From GCA-003244245 sp963823755 (GTDB lineage Bacteria; Actinomycetota; Actinomycetes; Mycobacteriales; Pseudonocardiaceae): DNA of 64,000 bases. The stretch lies in the NCBI GenBank assembly GCA_963823755.1, contig CAWGMP010000007.1:372001-436000 (forward strand), read 5' to 3'. Position numbers and translations under genes: made by a program. Each line of letters opens with the position of its first letter. Positions within the stretch are counted from its first letter, which is position 1. Below the pieces are notes generated by a model. That model was given only the letters and a program-made list of their open reading frames with translations, had not been told where the DNA came from and made no database searches. Below, piece after piece: positions 52,989 to 61,511 of the stretch.

Positions 52989-53471
52989 TCAACTCGCGAG
53001 GACTTGAGGTGAGAGGACCTTGAGCATCGCGTTGGCCCATCGCATTTGGCGCAGCGATTGGGGATGGCATTGCTTGGTCAGCGCGAGCAGTTCGGAGTCT
53101 TTGGTGGCTTGGGCGCCTTGGCCGAGTAGCTCCCAGTCCAGCGAGACTCCGGCGGCCACGCGGTGGAGGTGGCGCAGGTCGGCGAGCAGCAGCAGGCTCG
53201 TTTCCGGGCGGTGGCCGATCAGCTCGCTGGCCTTGGTGCGCACGGTGGCCAGCAGTCCGGAGTCCTCCGGGGGGTCATCTTTGAGGTTGAGTCCATAGCG
53301 CTGGCTGATCTCGGCGAGCCCGTGCACGTGCTGCTGGGACCAGCGGGCTAGGTCGCGGGCCACGTAATAGATCTCGTGATCGACCGTGTGCCGGTCGGAC
53401 ACCTTCAACAGGTCTGCGGCCAGGTTGTTCTCCGAGCGGTGCAGTTCGCGTAGTGCGAGGTCGAGCTTCAC
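52989..53471 (-). CDS. Helical protein coupled to the molybdopterin oxidoreductase, unknown function
   Basis: 160 residues from GTG 53471, overlapping the oxidoreductase stop as GTGA. All-helical with many His and Glu residues (LRELHRSENNLAADLLKVSDRHTVDHEIYYVARDLARWSQQHVHGLAEISQRYG; DLRHLHRVAAGVSLDWELLGQGAQATKD). I do not recognise a named family. The tight coupling suggests an accessory or maturation role, or a ferritin/hemerythrin-like helical bundle. Confidence 0.7.
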   Translation of the reverse strand: MKLDLALRELHRSENNLAADLLKVSDRHTVDHEIYYVARDLARWSQQHVHGLAEISQRYGLNLKDDPPEDSGLLATVRTKASELIGHRPETSLLLLADLRHLHRVAAGVSLDWELLGQGAQATKDSELLALTKQCHPQSLRQMRWANAMLKVLSPQVLAS

Positions 53472-55927
53472 TGCACGCCTCCGGTGATGGTCAGTTGTTC
53501 ATCCGTGTTGGCGGCGGGACCGCCGTCGGTGGCTGGGACGTCCGCGGTGATGGGCCGCGATGCGGTGTTCGTCGGGGCTGGTGCGGCGTTGCCCTCCCCG
53601 GCACCTACCCGGTTGATCCGGGCAGCGGCCGTCTTGAAGATCGGCTGTTTGGATGCTGGGTCCCAGGAGGTGATGGTGAGCTCGTTGGCGGCGCGGTGGT
53701 AATCGGTGCCCTCACCGCCAGCCACATCCCAGTAGCCGTAATGAAAAGGCACGAACAGGACCCCGTCGCGGATGCCGCTGATCCGGACTTGAGCTCGGAT
53801 CGTGCCTCGGGGAGTGCTGACGTCGACCACATCGCCCTCGCGAATATCCTGATCAGCGGCGTCTTTGAGTGACATCTCCACCCACACCTCGGGCGCGGCC
53901 GCCTGCAACTGTGGCGCCCGCCCGGTTTTGGTCCTGGTGTGAAAGTGGAACAGGGTGCGACCGGTGATCAGGGAGAAGGGGAAGTCGTGGCTGGGCGACT
54001 CGTACGGCGGTAGGTACTCGGCTGCTTTGATCACCGCCTTGCCGGTAGAATTGAGGGCCCGGTACTCGGTGGGCTCCAGCGGAGCGCCGGTGATCAGGTC
54101 CTTGCCGTAGCTCTCGCAGTAATCCGGAGTGCTCCAGAATTGCCCGTCGAGGTAGAGCCGTTCAGTTCCATCGGGATGCTCTGCGGTGCAGGGCCATTGA
54201 ATGCCACTACCGCCGCGTAGCTTCGCATAATTTATCCCGGTGTAGTCGCATGGTCGGCCGGCGCTGCACTGTTTCCACGCCTCGAACGCCGATTCGGCGT
54301 CATACCATGAGGGCAGCGGCGCTCCGTCCTTGTCGCGGAAATCCATTCGCCGCGCATAGTCGAGGAAGATATCGAGATCGGGGCGAGCCTGACCGGGTGG
54401 CTCGACGGCCTTGTCGGATAGGTGCACGGTGCGGTCGGCGTTGGTGAAGGTGCCCGTCTTCTCTCCCCAGGTTGCTGCAGGCAACACCACGTCGGCAAAC
54501 TCGGTGGTCTCAGTGTGAAAAAGGTCTTGCACGACCAGGAACAGCCGCTGCTGGGCCAGGATCGAACGGATCCGGCGTAGCTCCGGCAGGGACACCGCTG
54601 GGTTGGTGCCGCTGACCCACAAGAACCGGATGGTGCCTTGCTCCGCGTACCGCATGATCTGCATCAAGTGCGTGGGCGGCGCATAGTGCGGGATCTGCAT
54701 CTGCTCGATGTTCCAGATCCGGGCCAGCTCAGCGACGTGGGAGTCGTTGGCCCAGTTCCGGAAACCAGGCAAGTCACCGTCGGCCCCGCACTCCCGGGCG
54801 TTCTCCGCGGTGGGTTGCCCGTTCATTTGGAGGATGCCCGCCCCTGGCTCGCCGAGCATGCCACGAATGAGATTGATGTTGTTGACCTGCACCGCTGCGG
54901 CAGTGGCCTGATGGGATTGGTAAAAGCCCTGCAACACAGTGGAGAGCAACCGCTTGGCGGTGCCCAAGATGCGGGCCGCCTCACGGATGTGCTCCGCCGG
55001 TACCTGGCAGATCTCCGCTACCCGCGCAGGTGGGTAGTCCTCGACCTGCTGGGTCAGCTCATCGTAGCCGACCGTGTGGGCGGTGACGTAGTCGTGATTC
55101 ACCCAATCGTTGCGAATGATCTCGTGCAGTAGCCCGTTCATCAGGGCGACGTTGGTGCCCGGAACCGGCGCCAAGTGGACCGCCGCCGCCTGAGCCACCA
55201 GCGTCTCCCGAGGATCTACACAGATCAATTTGGGCGGATTCGGTCCAGCCAACCGATCCAGCATGCGCATCCACAACACGGTCTGCGTCTCGGCCACGTT
55301 GTGGCCGTACAGTGCGATCACGTCGGCGTGGTCGACGTCGCTGTACGAGCCGGGTTGGCCGTCACAGGCAAACGATTCCTTCAGCGCCTCGGCGGCGGTC
55401 GCCGTGCACAGCCGGGTATTGCCGTCGACGTGGTTGGTGCCGATCGCCCCGTGCGCGATCACTCCCAGGGTGTAGTACTCCTCCAGGAACAGCTGTCCGG
55501 TGGTGTAGAAGCCCAGCGCGCTCGGGCCCTGCTCTTCGAGCAATCCCTTGCTGCGCTGCACTACCCGGCCCATTGCGGTCTGCCAGTCAGTCTCCACCAG
55601 CCGGTTGCCATCCCGGACCAGCGGAACGGTGAGCCGGTCTGCAGCGGCATTTGCCTGCCACCCGAACAGGTCCTTGGGACCGAGACGACCGTGGTTGACC
55701 CGGTCGATTCCACGACCACGGACCCCGACGGTCCGGCCACCGGACACTGCGATGTCCATTGCGTCTCCATTGGAGTGCAGTACGGATGCAGTCTGGACCC
55801 ATCGGTCGACCTGCTCGGCGCTGACGCCGTCGGCGAGATAGCTGTCGACCCGCGTCGGCCAGGTCTCACCGGGACCGTAGGGAGTACGCGTCCCCCATGG
55901 CTGAGCAATCCGATCACACGATGACAT
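53468..55927 (-). CDS. Molybdopterin oxidoreductase (nitrate reductase/formate dehydrogenase-like) lacking N-terminal Fe-S ligands
   Basis: 819 residues from the ATG at 55927. Large DMSO-reductase-family protein: RGRGIDRVNHGRLGPKDLFGWQANAAADRLTVPLVRDGNRLVETDWQTAM, SALGFYTTGQLFLEEYYTLGVI, NHVDGNTRLCTATAAEALKESFACDGQPGSYSDVDHADVIALYGHNVAETQTVLW (cofactor region), NFRN-like GDLPGFRNWAN, and a molydop-binding C-terminus (LITGRTLFHFHTRTKTGRAPQL...PRGTIRAQVRISGIRDGVLFVPFHYGYWD). The 4Fe-4S site of relatives (CVLCSNGCG) reads SVLHSNGDA at residues 48-56, so the cluster cannot be bound there. Electron transfer must be different. The substrate is unknown. Confidence 0.88.
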   Translation of the reverse strand: MSSCDRIAQPWGTRTPYGPGETWPTRVDSYLADGVSAEQVDRWVQTASVLHSNGDAMDIAVSGGRTVGVRGRGIDRVNHGRLGPKDLFGWQANAAADRLTVPLVRDGNRLVETDWQTAMGRVVQRSKGLLEEQGPSALGFYTTGQLFLEEYYTLGVIAHGAIGTNHVDGNTRLCTATAAEALKESFACDGQPGSYSDVDHADVIALYGHNVAETQTVLWMRMLDRLAGPNPPKLICVDPRETLVAQAAAVHLAPVPGTNVALMNGLLHEIIRNDWVNHDYVTAHTVGYDELTQQVEDYPPARVAEICQVPAEHIREAARILGTAKRLLSTVLQGFYQSHQATAAAVQVNNINLIRGMLGEPGAGILQMNGQPTAENARECGADGDLPGFRNWANDSHVAELARIWNIEQMQIPHYAPPTHLMQIMRYAEQGTIRFLWVSGTNPAVSLPELRRIRSILAQQRLFLVVQDLFHTETTEFADVVLPAATWGEKTGTFTNADRTVHLSDKAVEPPGQARPDLDIFLDYARRMDFRDKDGAPLPSWYDAESAFEAWKQCSAGRPCDYTGINYAKLRGGSGIQWPCTAEHPDGTERLYLDGQFWSTPDYCESYGKDLITGAPLEPTEYRALNSTGKAVIKAAEYLPPYESPSHDFPFSLITGRTLFHFHTRTKTGRAPQLQAAAPEVWVEMSLKDAADQDIREGDVVDVSTPRGTIRAQVRISGIRDGVLFVPFHYGYWDVAGGEGTDYHRAANELTITSWDPASKQPIFKTAAARINRVGAGEGNAAPAPTNTASRPITADVPATDGGPAANTDEQLTITGGVQ

Positions 55928-56217
55928 CACTACCCCCCACGCCCGGTACGGTGGCGGTGTACCCCGATAAACACCAACCGAACCCTGCAAGCAATAGGCC
56001 AGCAAGCTAGACGCTGGCGCATAAAACGGGCTCCAATAGGTTTGATAGTCGCGGTCGGCGCGAGACTGGACTGGGCGCGGGTGGCCAGGATTACCCGGGT
56101 GGCAGCGAGTGTGGCGGCGACCGCGGTGGCGCGAGGTGATCGGTTCTGACTGGTGTAGTCGCCGGTTGGCCGGGGTAAGTCTGGTTGTCACCACTGGATG
56201 CGACACTTGGAGGATCG

Positions 56218-56460
56218 ATGGCAACCGGTGAGACCGGCTTCGATGACGTGACGTTCGACTTGATCTCGGTGCAGTACCACTCGCTGAAAGCAGGGCACGA
56301 CTACGGCCAGTACGTCCGCGACGCGGACAACGCCGGCCTGACCGACATCGCGGATTTCTTCCGAGAGGTGATGAAACAGGACTCGCAGCGGGCTGCTCAG
56401 TGCCATGAGTTTCTGCGGAGGATGTCCGGCAGCGACGAGGCAGGGCCGGCGGTTACCTGA
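56218..56460 (+). CDS. Small conserved helical protein
   Basis: 80 residues from the ATG at 56218 (GGAGG four bases upstream). DVTFDLISVQYHSLKAGHDYGQYVRDADNAGLTDIADFFREVMKQDSQRAAQCHEFLRRM has ferritin-like spacing of His and Glu (YHSLKAGHDY...FFREVMKQDSQRAAQCHE). It resembles short actinobacterial proteins encoded near redox genes; function unknown. It diverges from the oxidoreductase, with which it shares a 290-bp promoter region. A very strong hairpin terminator follows 15 bp after the stop. Confidence 0.78.
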   Translation: MATGETGFDDVTFDLISVQYHSLKAGHDYGQYVRDADNAGLTDIADFFREVMKQDSQRAAQCHEFLRRMSGSDEAGPAVT

Positions 56461-56474
56461 CCCGATAGGTGATC

Positions 56475-56518
56475 AGCAGGCGGTGGGACCGATGACCTCA
56501 TCGGTCCCACCGCCTGCT
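56475..56518. terminator. 21-bp perfect-stem bidirectional terminator
   Basis: 56475-56495 and 56498-56518 are exact inverted repeats separated by CC; the inner part is CGGTGGGACCGATGA / TCATCGGTCCCACCG. It lies just after the stop of the 80-codon gene and could serve both strands. Confidence 0.9.
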
Positions 56519-56529
56519 CATTCCTCGGT

Positions 56530-56850
56530 ACTATGCGACTTGCGCGTGTGGGCACGCAATGCGTCGTGGTCTTGCCGGTCACGTCCCGCGGACCGTTCTT
56601 CCCGAGGTTCTCCAGCCGATTGTGCTCCTGCTCCGACAGTCGCTGGGTCGGCAGTGGCGGCAGGTCACGGACGTCGTCGGCGCTGATCCCCAGGCCGTCT
56701 CCGACTCGCTGGCCAGCTCGTTTCGACCATGAGCAAGTGCCACACCATCCGCCGCTGTACCTCAGGGGTGGCCTGCGAGATGAGTTCGACGACGTGGTGC
56801 ACTTAGTCATCGTGCTCCCAGTCCTCGGGCCAGACTTTGGCGCTCGACAC
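56530..56850 (-). pseudogene. Decayed small protein gene, unknown
   Basis: On the minus strand, VSSAKVWPEDWEHDD-stop-VHHVVELISQATPEVQRRMVWHLLMVE shifts near 56710 to RAGQRVGDGLGISADDVRDLPPLPTQRLSEQEHNRLENLGKNGPRDVTGKTTTHCV. The pieces have protein-like composition and read in order, but need one stop and one frameshift to be ignored. No family recognised. It lies between two strong terminators. Confidence 0.35.
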
Positions 56851-56931
56851 GTCCGTCCTCTCCCGACGTCCTCTCTGTAGTCGCGTCGCTCTCCTGGCTC
56901 ACCCGATCGCAGTCTGGCTCAACCACCGCCG

Positions 56932-56981
56932 AACGTACGATCCGTCCCCGGCCGTCGACGGCCGGGGACGGATCGTACGTT
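56932..56981. terminator. 50-bp perfect palindrome, terminator of the hemerythrin gene
   Basis: 56932-56956 and 56957-56981 are exact reverse complements (AACGTACGATCCGTCCCC... mirrored, centre CGTCGACG). The right arm reaches the TAA stop codon of the hemerythrin gene. A stem of this length with no unpaired loop can form a strong terminator or mRNA-stabilising hairpin. Confidence 0.85.
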
Positions 56982-57571
56982 TAGCGGTTGTCAGACATCG
57001 CCTTGCGGACCATGTCCTTCGTGCGGTCGAACAGCGACACCACCGGCCCAGCGACGGTGTTCGCGATCGCGGACTCGACACCGGGATGCGGATGTGTCGG
57101 TCCCACCGCCTCGGCCGCTCGGACCATGCTTACCAGGAGCGGTAGCTTCGCGGTCGCGACCTCGCGGCGCAGGTAGCGGAACTCGTAGGCCTCCTCGTTG
57201 TGCGCGTGCGTCAGCACGCTGAGTCGTAGCTCGGCGAGCAGTGACGGGAACTCCGCGGCGTCGGGCCCGAGGTCCTCAAGTCTGGCAAGTATCTCCTTGG
57301 CCGCACGTTCCTCGGCGAGTCGGTCATCGACGATGTCCCCGCCGCCGTCTACTCCTGTGCGGACCAGTGGGTGGATCAGCTGTTCCTCGGCGGTCTCGTG
57401 CACTGCGAGCAGTGTCACCAGCCGATCGAACGCGTCCCGGCGTGCCTGTCCGATGGACGTCTGCACCTCGGTGAACAGGTCCCGGATCTGCATGTGCTGG
57501 CCGATCAGGAACTCCACGGCGTCGCGCGCCGCGTCCACCCCGTCTGTGTGTGGTGTCTGTGTTGTTGTCAT
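56981..57571 (-). CDS. Hemerythrin HHE-domain protein
   Basis: 196 residues from the ATG at 57571. Iron ligands are seen in AVEFLIGQHMQIRDLF (first His), LVTLLAVHETAEEQLIHPLV (H-x3-E...H) and LSVLTHAHNEEAYEF (third helix). The C-terminal ~50 residues (TVAGPVVSLFDRTKDMVRKAMSDNR) form an amphipathic tail common in actinobacterial versions. It likely binds a di-iron centre and O2/NO or takes part in oxidative stress. It lies 10 bp downstream of the ferritin-like gene, so they form an operon. Confidence 0.9.
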   Translation of the reverse strand: MTTTQTPHTDGVDAARDAVEFLIGQHMQIRDLFTEVQTSIGQARRDAFDRLVTLLAVHETAEEQLIHPLVRTGVDGGGDIVDDRLAEERAAKEILARLEDLGPDAAEFPSLLAELRLSVLTHAHNEEAYEFRYLRREVATAKLPLLVSMVRAAEAVGPTHPHPGVESAIANTVAGPVVSLFDRTKDMVRKAMSDNR

Positions 57572-57580
57572 GGTTTCCCC

Positions 57581-58795
57581 TCACGCCTTACTGGTCTTGC
57601 GCTGGCGCAGGTCGGGTCGCGGGTGCGGACCTTGGGTCTCGATGCGGTAGTCGGTGTCGAATACTGCGGTGTGCTCGTCGATGACACGGTCGCTGGCGGG
57701 GGCCTGGTCGCCCATCAGGGTGTCCTGCATCGTCTGGAACCGCTCGTGTGCCTCGTGGACGAAGCCGGTGCCCAGCGTGGTGAGGTCGACCTGGGTGTCG
57801 AGCAGTTCACGCAGGTAGGCCTTGTTGGGCTCGAAGGTCAGCACGTTGGGCAGTTCCGGTGCGAGCACCTCGGCGGGGTCGCGTCCGTCGTGGCGGCGCA
57901 TCAGATCACACGCCACGTGCAGGTGCTCGAGTTCCATGTTCAGGTGCAGCTCCCAGATCGCCTTGACCTTGCGGTCGGACTCCTGCTGCAGGAACGAGTA
58001 GTAGAGGTAGCACTCGTTGTACTCGTGGTTGACCAACCGCTCCCACCAGGTCTCGCCCGGGTCGAGCAGCGACTCGTAATGCGTGACGTGCTCCTCTTCG
58101 ACCATCGCGATCTCCTGGTAGAGCTGGCGCGCGATCGGCTCCATGTACTGCGGGCCGGTGTTGAGGTAGAAGTTCATGGTCTGCTGCTCGGCGGAGAGGA
58201 CCGTCAAGGCGTGCAGCTTCGAGATCGGGGCCACAACGCTGCGGTCATAGGGCTCGCGGACGTTGTCGATCGGGTGGCGGTGGTGGTAACGGGTGGGCCG
58301 GCCCGGCATCACCTCGGTGAGCTGGTCGACGATCTTCTCCGCCTTGCGGTGCTGGAGCAGCTCATAGAGGTTGGCATAGCGGTACAGGTGGTCGAAGTCT
58401 TCCAACACGCCGAACTCGTAGCACTGGGTCAGGTAGGGGTCGGGTTCCATCCGGGCGATCCACGCGGTGAGGTCGACCGCGACCTGCTCATAGGAAATCG
58501 TCGTCTCCAGCGGCGACGACGAACCGGGCAGCAACCAGTTGATGACCTTCTGCTGTTGCTGCTCGAGGTAGCGGACCTCGGCCAGCTTATGCTTGACCTC
58601 CAGGTCCGGGCAGACCCGGGAGAAGTTGTGACTGAACAGCAACGACTCCATCTCGATCCCGTTCATCGTGATGATCCGACACTTGGTGTAGGGATCACTG
58701 TGATCAGGATCGACGGGCTCGACATCAAGCTCCCGCCAACTGCGCAACTGCTTGTCCAACGGGATACCACGCTGTTCCAGCGGATTGAAAGTCAT
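57581..58795 (-). CDS. Large ferritin-like diiron protein
   Basis: 404 residues from the ATG at 58795. The middle carries diiron helices: IARQLYQEIAMVEEEHVTHYESLLDPGETWWERLVNHEYNECYLYYSFLQQESDRKVKAIWELHLNMELEHLHVACDLMRRH (E-x2-H pairs). The N-terminal ~200 residues (RIITMNGIEMESLLFSHNFSR; LTQCYEFGVLEDFDHLYRYANLYELL) hold a second half with similar E/H helices, consistent with a duplicated ferritin-like bundle. Enzymatic role unknown. It is co-transcribed with the hemerythrin gene, giving a non-heme iron pair. Confidence 0.85.
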   Translation of the reverse strand: MTFNPLEQRGIPLDKQLRSWRELDVEPVDPDHSDPYTKCRIITMNGIEMESLLFSHNFSRVCPDLEVKHKLAEVRYLEQQQQKVINWLLPGSSSPLETTISYEQVAVDLTAWIARMEPDPYLTQCYEFGVLEDFDHLYRYANLYELLQHRKAEKIVDQLTEVMPGRPTRYHHRHPIDNVREPYDRSVVAPISKLHALTVLSAEQQTMNFYLNTGPQYMEPIARQLYQEIAMVEEEHVTHYESLLDPGETWWERLVNHEYNECYLYYSFLQQESDRKVKAIWELHLNMELEHLHVACDLMRRHDGRDPAEVLAPELPNVLTFEPNKAYLRELLDTQVDLTTLGTGFVHEAHERFQTMQDTLMGDQAPASDRVIDEHTAVFDTDYRIETQGPHPRPDLRQRKTSKA

Positions 58796-58929
58796 CAGAG
58801 TTCCGATCGTGGGGAAATTGGGATATCATTACTTACCACCGGTGGGGGTGTCGTAAACCAGGCGATGTCTCGGTTATATAACGGGTTCGGTGAGCTGCGC
58901 TCGGTCGGCCCGGCCACCGCGAGACCATT

Positions 58930-59020
58930 GATTCGGAGTCGACGCGATGTCAGCGCCGGTCTCGGCGAGGATGACCTCAGCGGTGGTCTGGCCGATCCCC
59001 GGGAATGGTGGCCAGACCAG
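58930..59020 (-). pseudogene. IS110-family transposase scrap
   Basis: Minus-strand frame SGLATIPGIGQTTAEVILAETGADIAS matches the helix-hairpin-helix segment of the IS110 C-terminal (transposase_20) domain, which normally reads PGIG...A.VI.AE.GDM. About 30 codons remain between the ferritin-like and DUF1990 genes. Confidence 0.6.
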
Positions 59021-59026
59021 CGGCCG

Positions 59027-59728
59027 CTATCGACTCGCCCGCAGTGGTTGATCGACCACCCGGGTGTGGATCGTTACGCCACCTCGGGCCCGCCCGCCTG
59101 TGAGCTGGGCGGCGGTCTGGCAAAATCGCACCCACATGTTCAGCTGGATCTCCTTAGCCAGCCGAAGATGGCTGTAGAGTAAGTGGATAACCCAACTGCT
59201 CGGCCGCGCCCACGCCTCGATTTGAAACTGCAAATGGGAACCCTGTGACCGGGCTCGGAACTCGATCTGCCCAGCCTCCAGGTGTCCGGTCAGGGTGGCG
59301 AGGCGAAATGACGTGTCGGTCCGGTGCACCACTCGCACTGGGCCATCCCAGGGACCCGGTATGCGCACCACAACCTCGTCGCCGATCGTGAGCTCACCGG
59401 GGACACCGGAGAGCGTCTCGACGGCGGTGACCTCGGAGGGCACGGCCTGATTGAGGTCGGCGGCGACCTTGGCGATCAGATCCGTTGCGGTCAACGACGA
59501 GCCCTCGATCTCCACCATGAACAGCCGGTGAAACAGCGGGCCGACGCCGCTTTCCAGCGGTTGGCTACGGTCGTCCACCCACTGATCGGGCAGCGGCGGA
59601 GGAAGATCAGTAGCGTCACCGACCTCCACGGACCGATGCAGCGGGGTGGTCGCCCACAGATAACGCCATGAAACCAGCACAACACCCAGCGTCCAGCGCG
59701 CCAGGATCCTCCACCAGCGGGCGATCAC
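59027..59728 (-). CDS. DUF1990-like protein
   Basis: About 233 residues from GTG 59728 (VIARWWRILARWTLGVVLVSWRYLWATTPLHRS); the frame is open to TTG 59809. An N-terminal hydrophobic helix is followed by LFHRLFMVEIEGSSLTATDLIAKVAADLNQAVPSEVTAVE, VVRIPGPWDGPVRVVHRTDTSFRLATLTGHLEAGQIEFRA and LQFQIEAWARPSSWVIHLLYSHLRLAKEIQLNMWVRFCQTAAQL. The last block is the DUF1990 hallmark. Function unknown. A second, divergent DUF1990 gene lies 320 bp away on the other strand. Confidence 0.75.
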   Translation of the reverse strand: MIARWWRILARWTLGVVLVSWRYLWATTPLHRSVEVGDATDLPPPLPDQWVDDRSQPLESGVGPLFHRLFMVEIEGSSLTATDLIAKVAADLNQAVPSEVTAVETLSGVPGELTIGDEVVVRIPGPWDGPVRVVHRTDTSFRLATLTGHLEAGQIEFRARSQGSHLQFQIEAWARPSSWVIHLLYSHLRLAKEIQLNMWVRFCQTAAQLTGGRARGGVTIHTRVVDQPLRASR

Positions 59729-59829
59729 AGATACACCGGGCTCTCCTGTGTCGCGCTTGTGGGCGAAGGCGCGGACACTGAACGTGTTCCCCGGTCGGCG
59801 AGCCGGCAAACAATCAGGTGGAGGCGCGG

Positions 59830-60042
59830 ATGATCGGTCAGGTGTTGCATCGTGCTGGGCTGCGCAGCGCGCACTTCGAGATCATGTCCCTCGGAGCGGT
59901 TGCGCTGTGCCTTGGTCTGTGGATCCGGGCCAAGACGGTGGATCAAGACGAACGGGGCAACGCTGAGCGGCGGGCGCTGTTCACCGGATTATGGCCACCC
60001 ACACTCTGGCTGATCGGCAACTCGCTACGCAGCCACGAGTGA
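59830..60042 (+). CDS. Small membrane protein upstream of a DUF1990 gene
   Basis: 70 residues from ATG 59830 (GTG 59818 possible). MIGQVLHRAGLRSAHFEIMSLGAVALCLGLWIRAKTVDQDERGNAERRALFTGLWPPTLWLIGNSLRSHE has one clear transmembrane segment and a second weak one. It ends 6 bp before the next gene, so the pair is probably co-translated. Unknown function. Confidence 0.65.
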   Translation: MIGQVLHRAGLRSAHFEIMSLGAVALCLGLWIRAKTVDQDERGNAERRALFTGLWPPTLWLIGNSLRSHE

Positions 60043-60048
60043 GCTGCG

Positions 60049-60777
60049 GTGCGCGACCGGCTGCTGGGCGACATCGACTACGTCACGGCGCTGGCCGAGC
60101 TGCGCAATCGCGAGATCAACTATGATCCCAACGAAGTACGTCCCCCCGACTGGAACTTCGATGTGCACCGCAGCCTGGTCGGGCGTGAGCGAGCCGGCCC
60201 GCCAGTGCCCGGCGGGGTGTGGGAGACCGCCCGCGGCCTGGTCCGAGACTACGAGTTCACCCCACCCGAGCTCATTCGCGCGGTCTATCACCGTCACGAC
60301 CCGCTGTTGGGTCGCACCCTGCTGCTCGAGGGCCGCTTCTCTGGGCTGCGGTTCTACATGGGAGTGCGCATCACCGCTCTCATCGACGAAACCCGACAAC
60401 AAGAGAAGGTGTGGGGGTGGGCCTACCAGACCCTTGAGCACCATCTCGAGCGCGGCAAGGTGACCTATGAGGTGATCAAGCATCTGGACAGCGGTCAGGT
60501 CGAGTTCGTCGCCTCCTGTCAATCCCAGCGATCGCCCACTCTCGGGTGGATCCTCCGGCTGGGCTGGCTGGTATTCGGACGTCGCGCTCAGTTGCGGTTC
60601 TACCGTCGATGCGGACAGCGGCTACACGAACTGGTGAAGGCGTCGATGACCGGCACGCCAACCCCGGCCGCTGCGCGACCACCGTTGAAGATCGACGACC
60701 TGGTGCTGGTGCCCTCCGGAGCCGAACCACACCCACTTGATCGCCTCACCATCCGCCAACACAACCCCGCCCGATGA
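60049..60777 (+). CDS. DUF1990 family protein
   Basis: 242 residues from GTG 60049. TALAELRNREINYDPNEVRPPDWNFDVHRSLVGRERAGPPVPGGVWETARGLVRDYEFTPPELIRAVYHRHDPLLGRTLLLEGRFSGLRFYMGVRI is followed by VWGWAYQTLEHHLERGKVTYEVIKHLDSGQVEFVASCQSQRSPTLGWILRLGWLVFGRRAQLRFYRRCGQRLHELV. The second part is the standard DUF1990 core. Cytoplasmic by appearance. Role unknown; the family is widespread in actinobacteria and plants. Confidence 0.85.
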   Translation: MRDRLLGDIDYVTALAELRNREINYDPNEVRPPDWNFDVHRSLVGRERAGPPVPGGVWETARGLVRDYEFTPPELIRAVYHRHDPLLGRTLLLEGRFSGLRFYMGVRITALIDETRQQEKVWGWAYQTLEHHLERGKVTYEVIKHLDSGQVEFVASCQSQRSPTLGWILRLGWLVFGRRAQLRFYRRCGQRLHELVKASMTGTPTPAAARPPLKIDDLVLVPSGAEPHPLDRLTIRQHNPAR

Positions 60778-60861
60778 GCCATTCCGGCAAACGAGCTCGC
60801 GCCACCAGATGCGCGCTCCCGCACTAGGTTGAAGCTGTCGTCAGCGGGTAGTAACTATTCG

Positions 60862-61251
60862 ATGACGACACAAACCTTCCCGTTTCGGTTCACCACCCCC
60901 TACCGGCTCGCTGGCCTGCCCTTCGGCATCACCCCGGCCACCGCGGCGGTCCACGTACTCGACGGTGAGCTTGCCGTCCGATTCGGACTCTGGAAACTAC
61001 GAACAACTCTCACCAATGTGACGTCCACCACCGTCACCGGACCATTCGGCTTCCTCAAGACCGCAGGACCGGCACACCTCTCCCTCGCCGACCGAGGCCT
61101 GACCATGGCCACTAACGGGGCCCGCGGCCTGTGTATCACCTTCCGCGAACCAGTCCCCGGCATCGAGCCAACCGGCACCCTGCGCCATCCCGCCCTCACC
61201 GTCACAGTCGCCGACTGCCAGGGACTGGCCACGGTACTGACAGCAAGGTGA
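60862..61251 (+). CDS. Conserved actinobacterial hypothetical protein
   Basis: 129 residues from ATG 60862. MTTQTFPFRFTTPYRLAGLPFGITPATAAVHVLDGELAVRFGLWKLRTTLTNVTSTTVTGPFGFLKTAGPAHLSLADRGLTMATNGARGLCITFREPVPGIEPTGTLRHPALTVTVADCQGLATVLTAR looks like a compact beta-rich domain with conserved GPF.F.KTAGPAHLSL and GIEPTG. I recognise it only as a recurring hypothetical family. It is oriented with and close to the DUF1990 genes. Confidence 0.75.
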   Translation: MTTQTFPFRFTTPYRLAGLPFGITPATAAVHVLDGELAVRFGLWKLRTTLTNVTSTTVTGPFGFLKTAGPAHLSLADRGLTMATNGARGLCITFREPVPGIEPTGTLRHPALTVTVADCQGLATVLTAR

Positions 61252-61511
61252 GGGCGGACACCCGCACTGTCACCGGTGAACGACCAGCCGCTGGACTACA
61301 GCGTCGCGGGACAGGGCCGGAACTGGGGCATTCGCGTACGGCGGTGCCCCCTGTCGGCGAGCACACTGAGCATGCACTCCGGGCACTCCCTTACGTCGAG
61401 GACGGGAGCCTGTCGGAGGTGCTGCTCTCCGCGCCGGCCCCGCTGTAGGTCCTCTTCGGAGTGGTTTCCACCGCAACGCACCAGCTCCGGTGTCCCCCAG
61501 GACAAGGTCAT

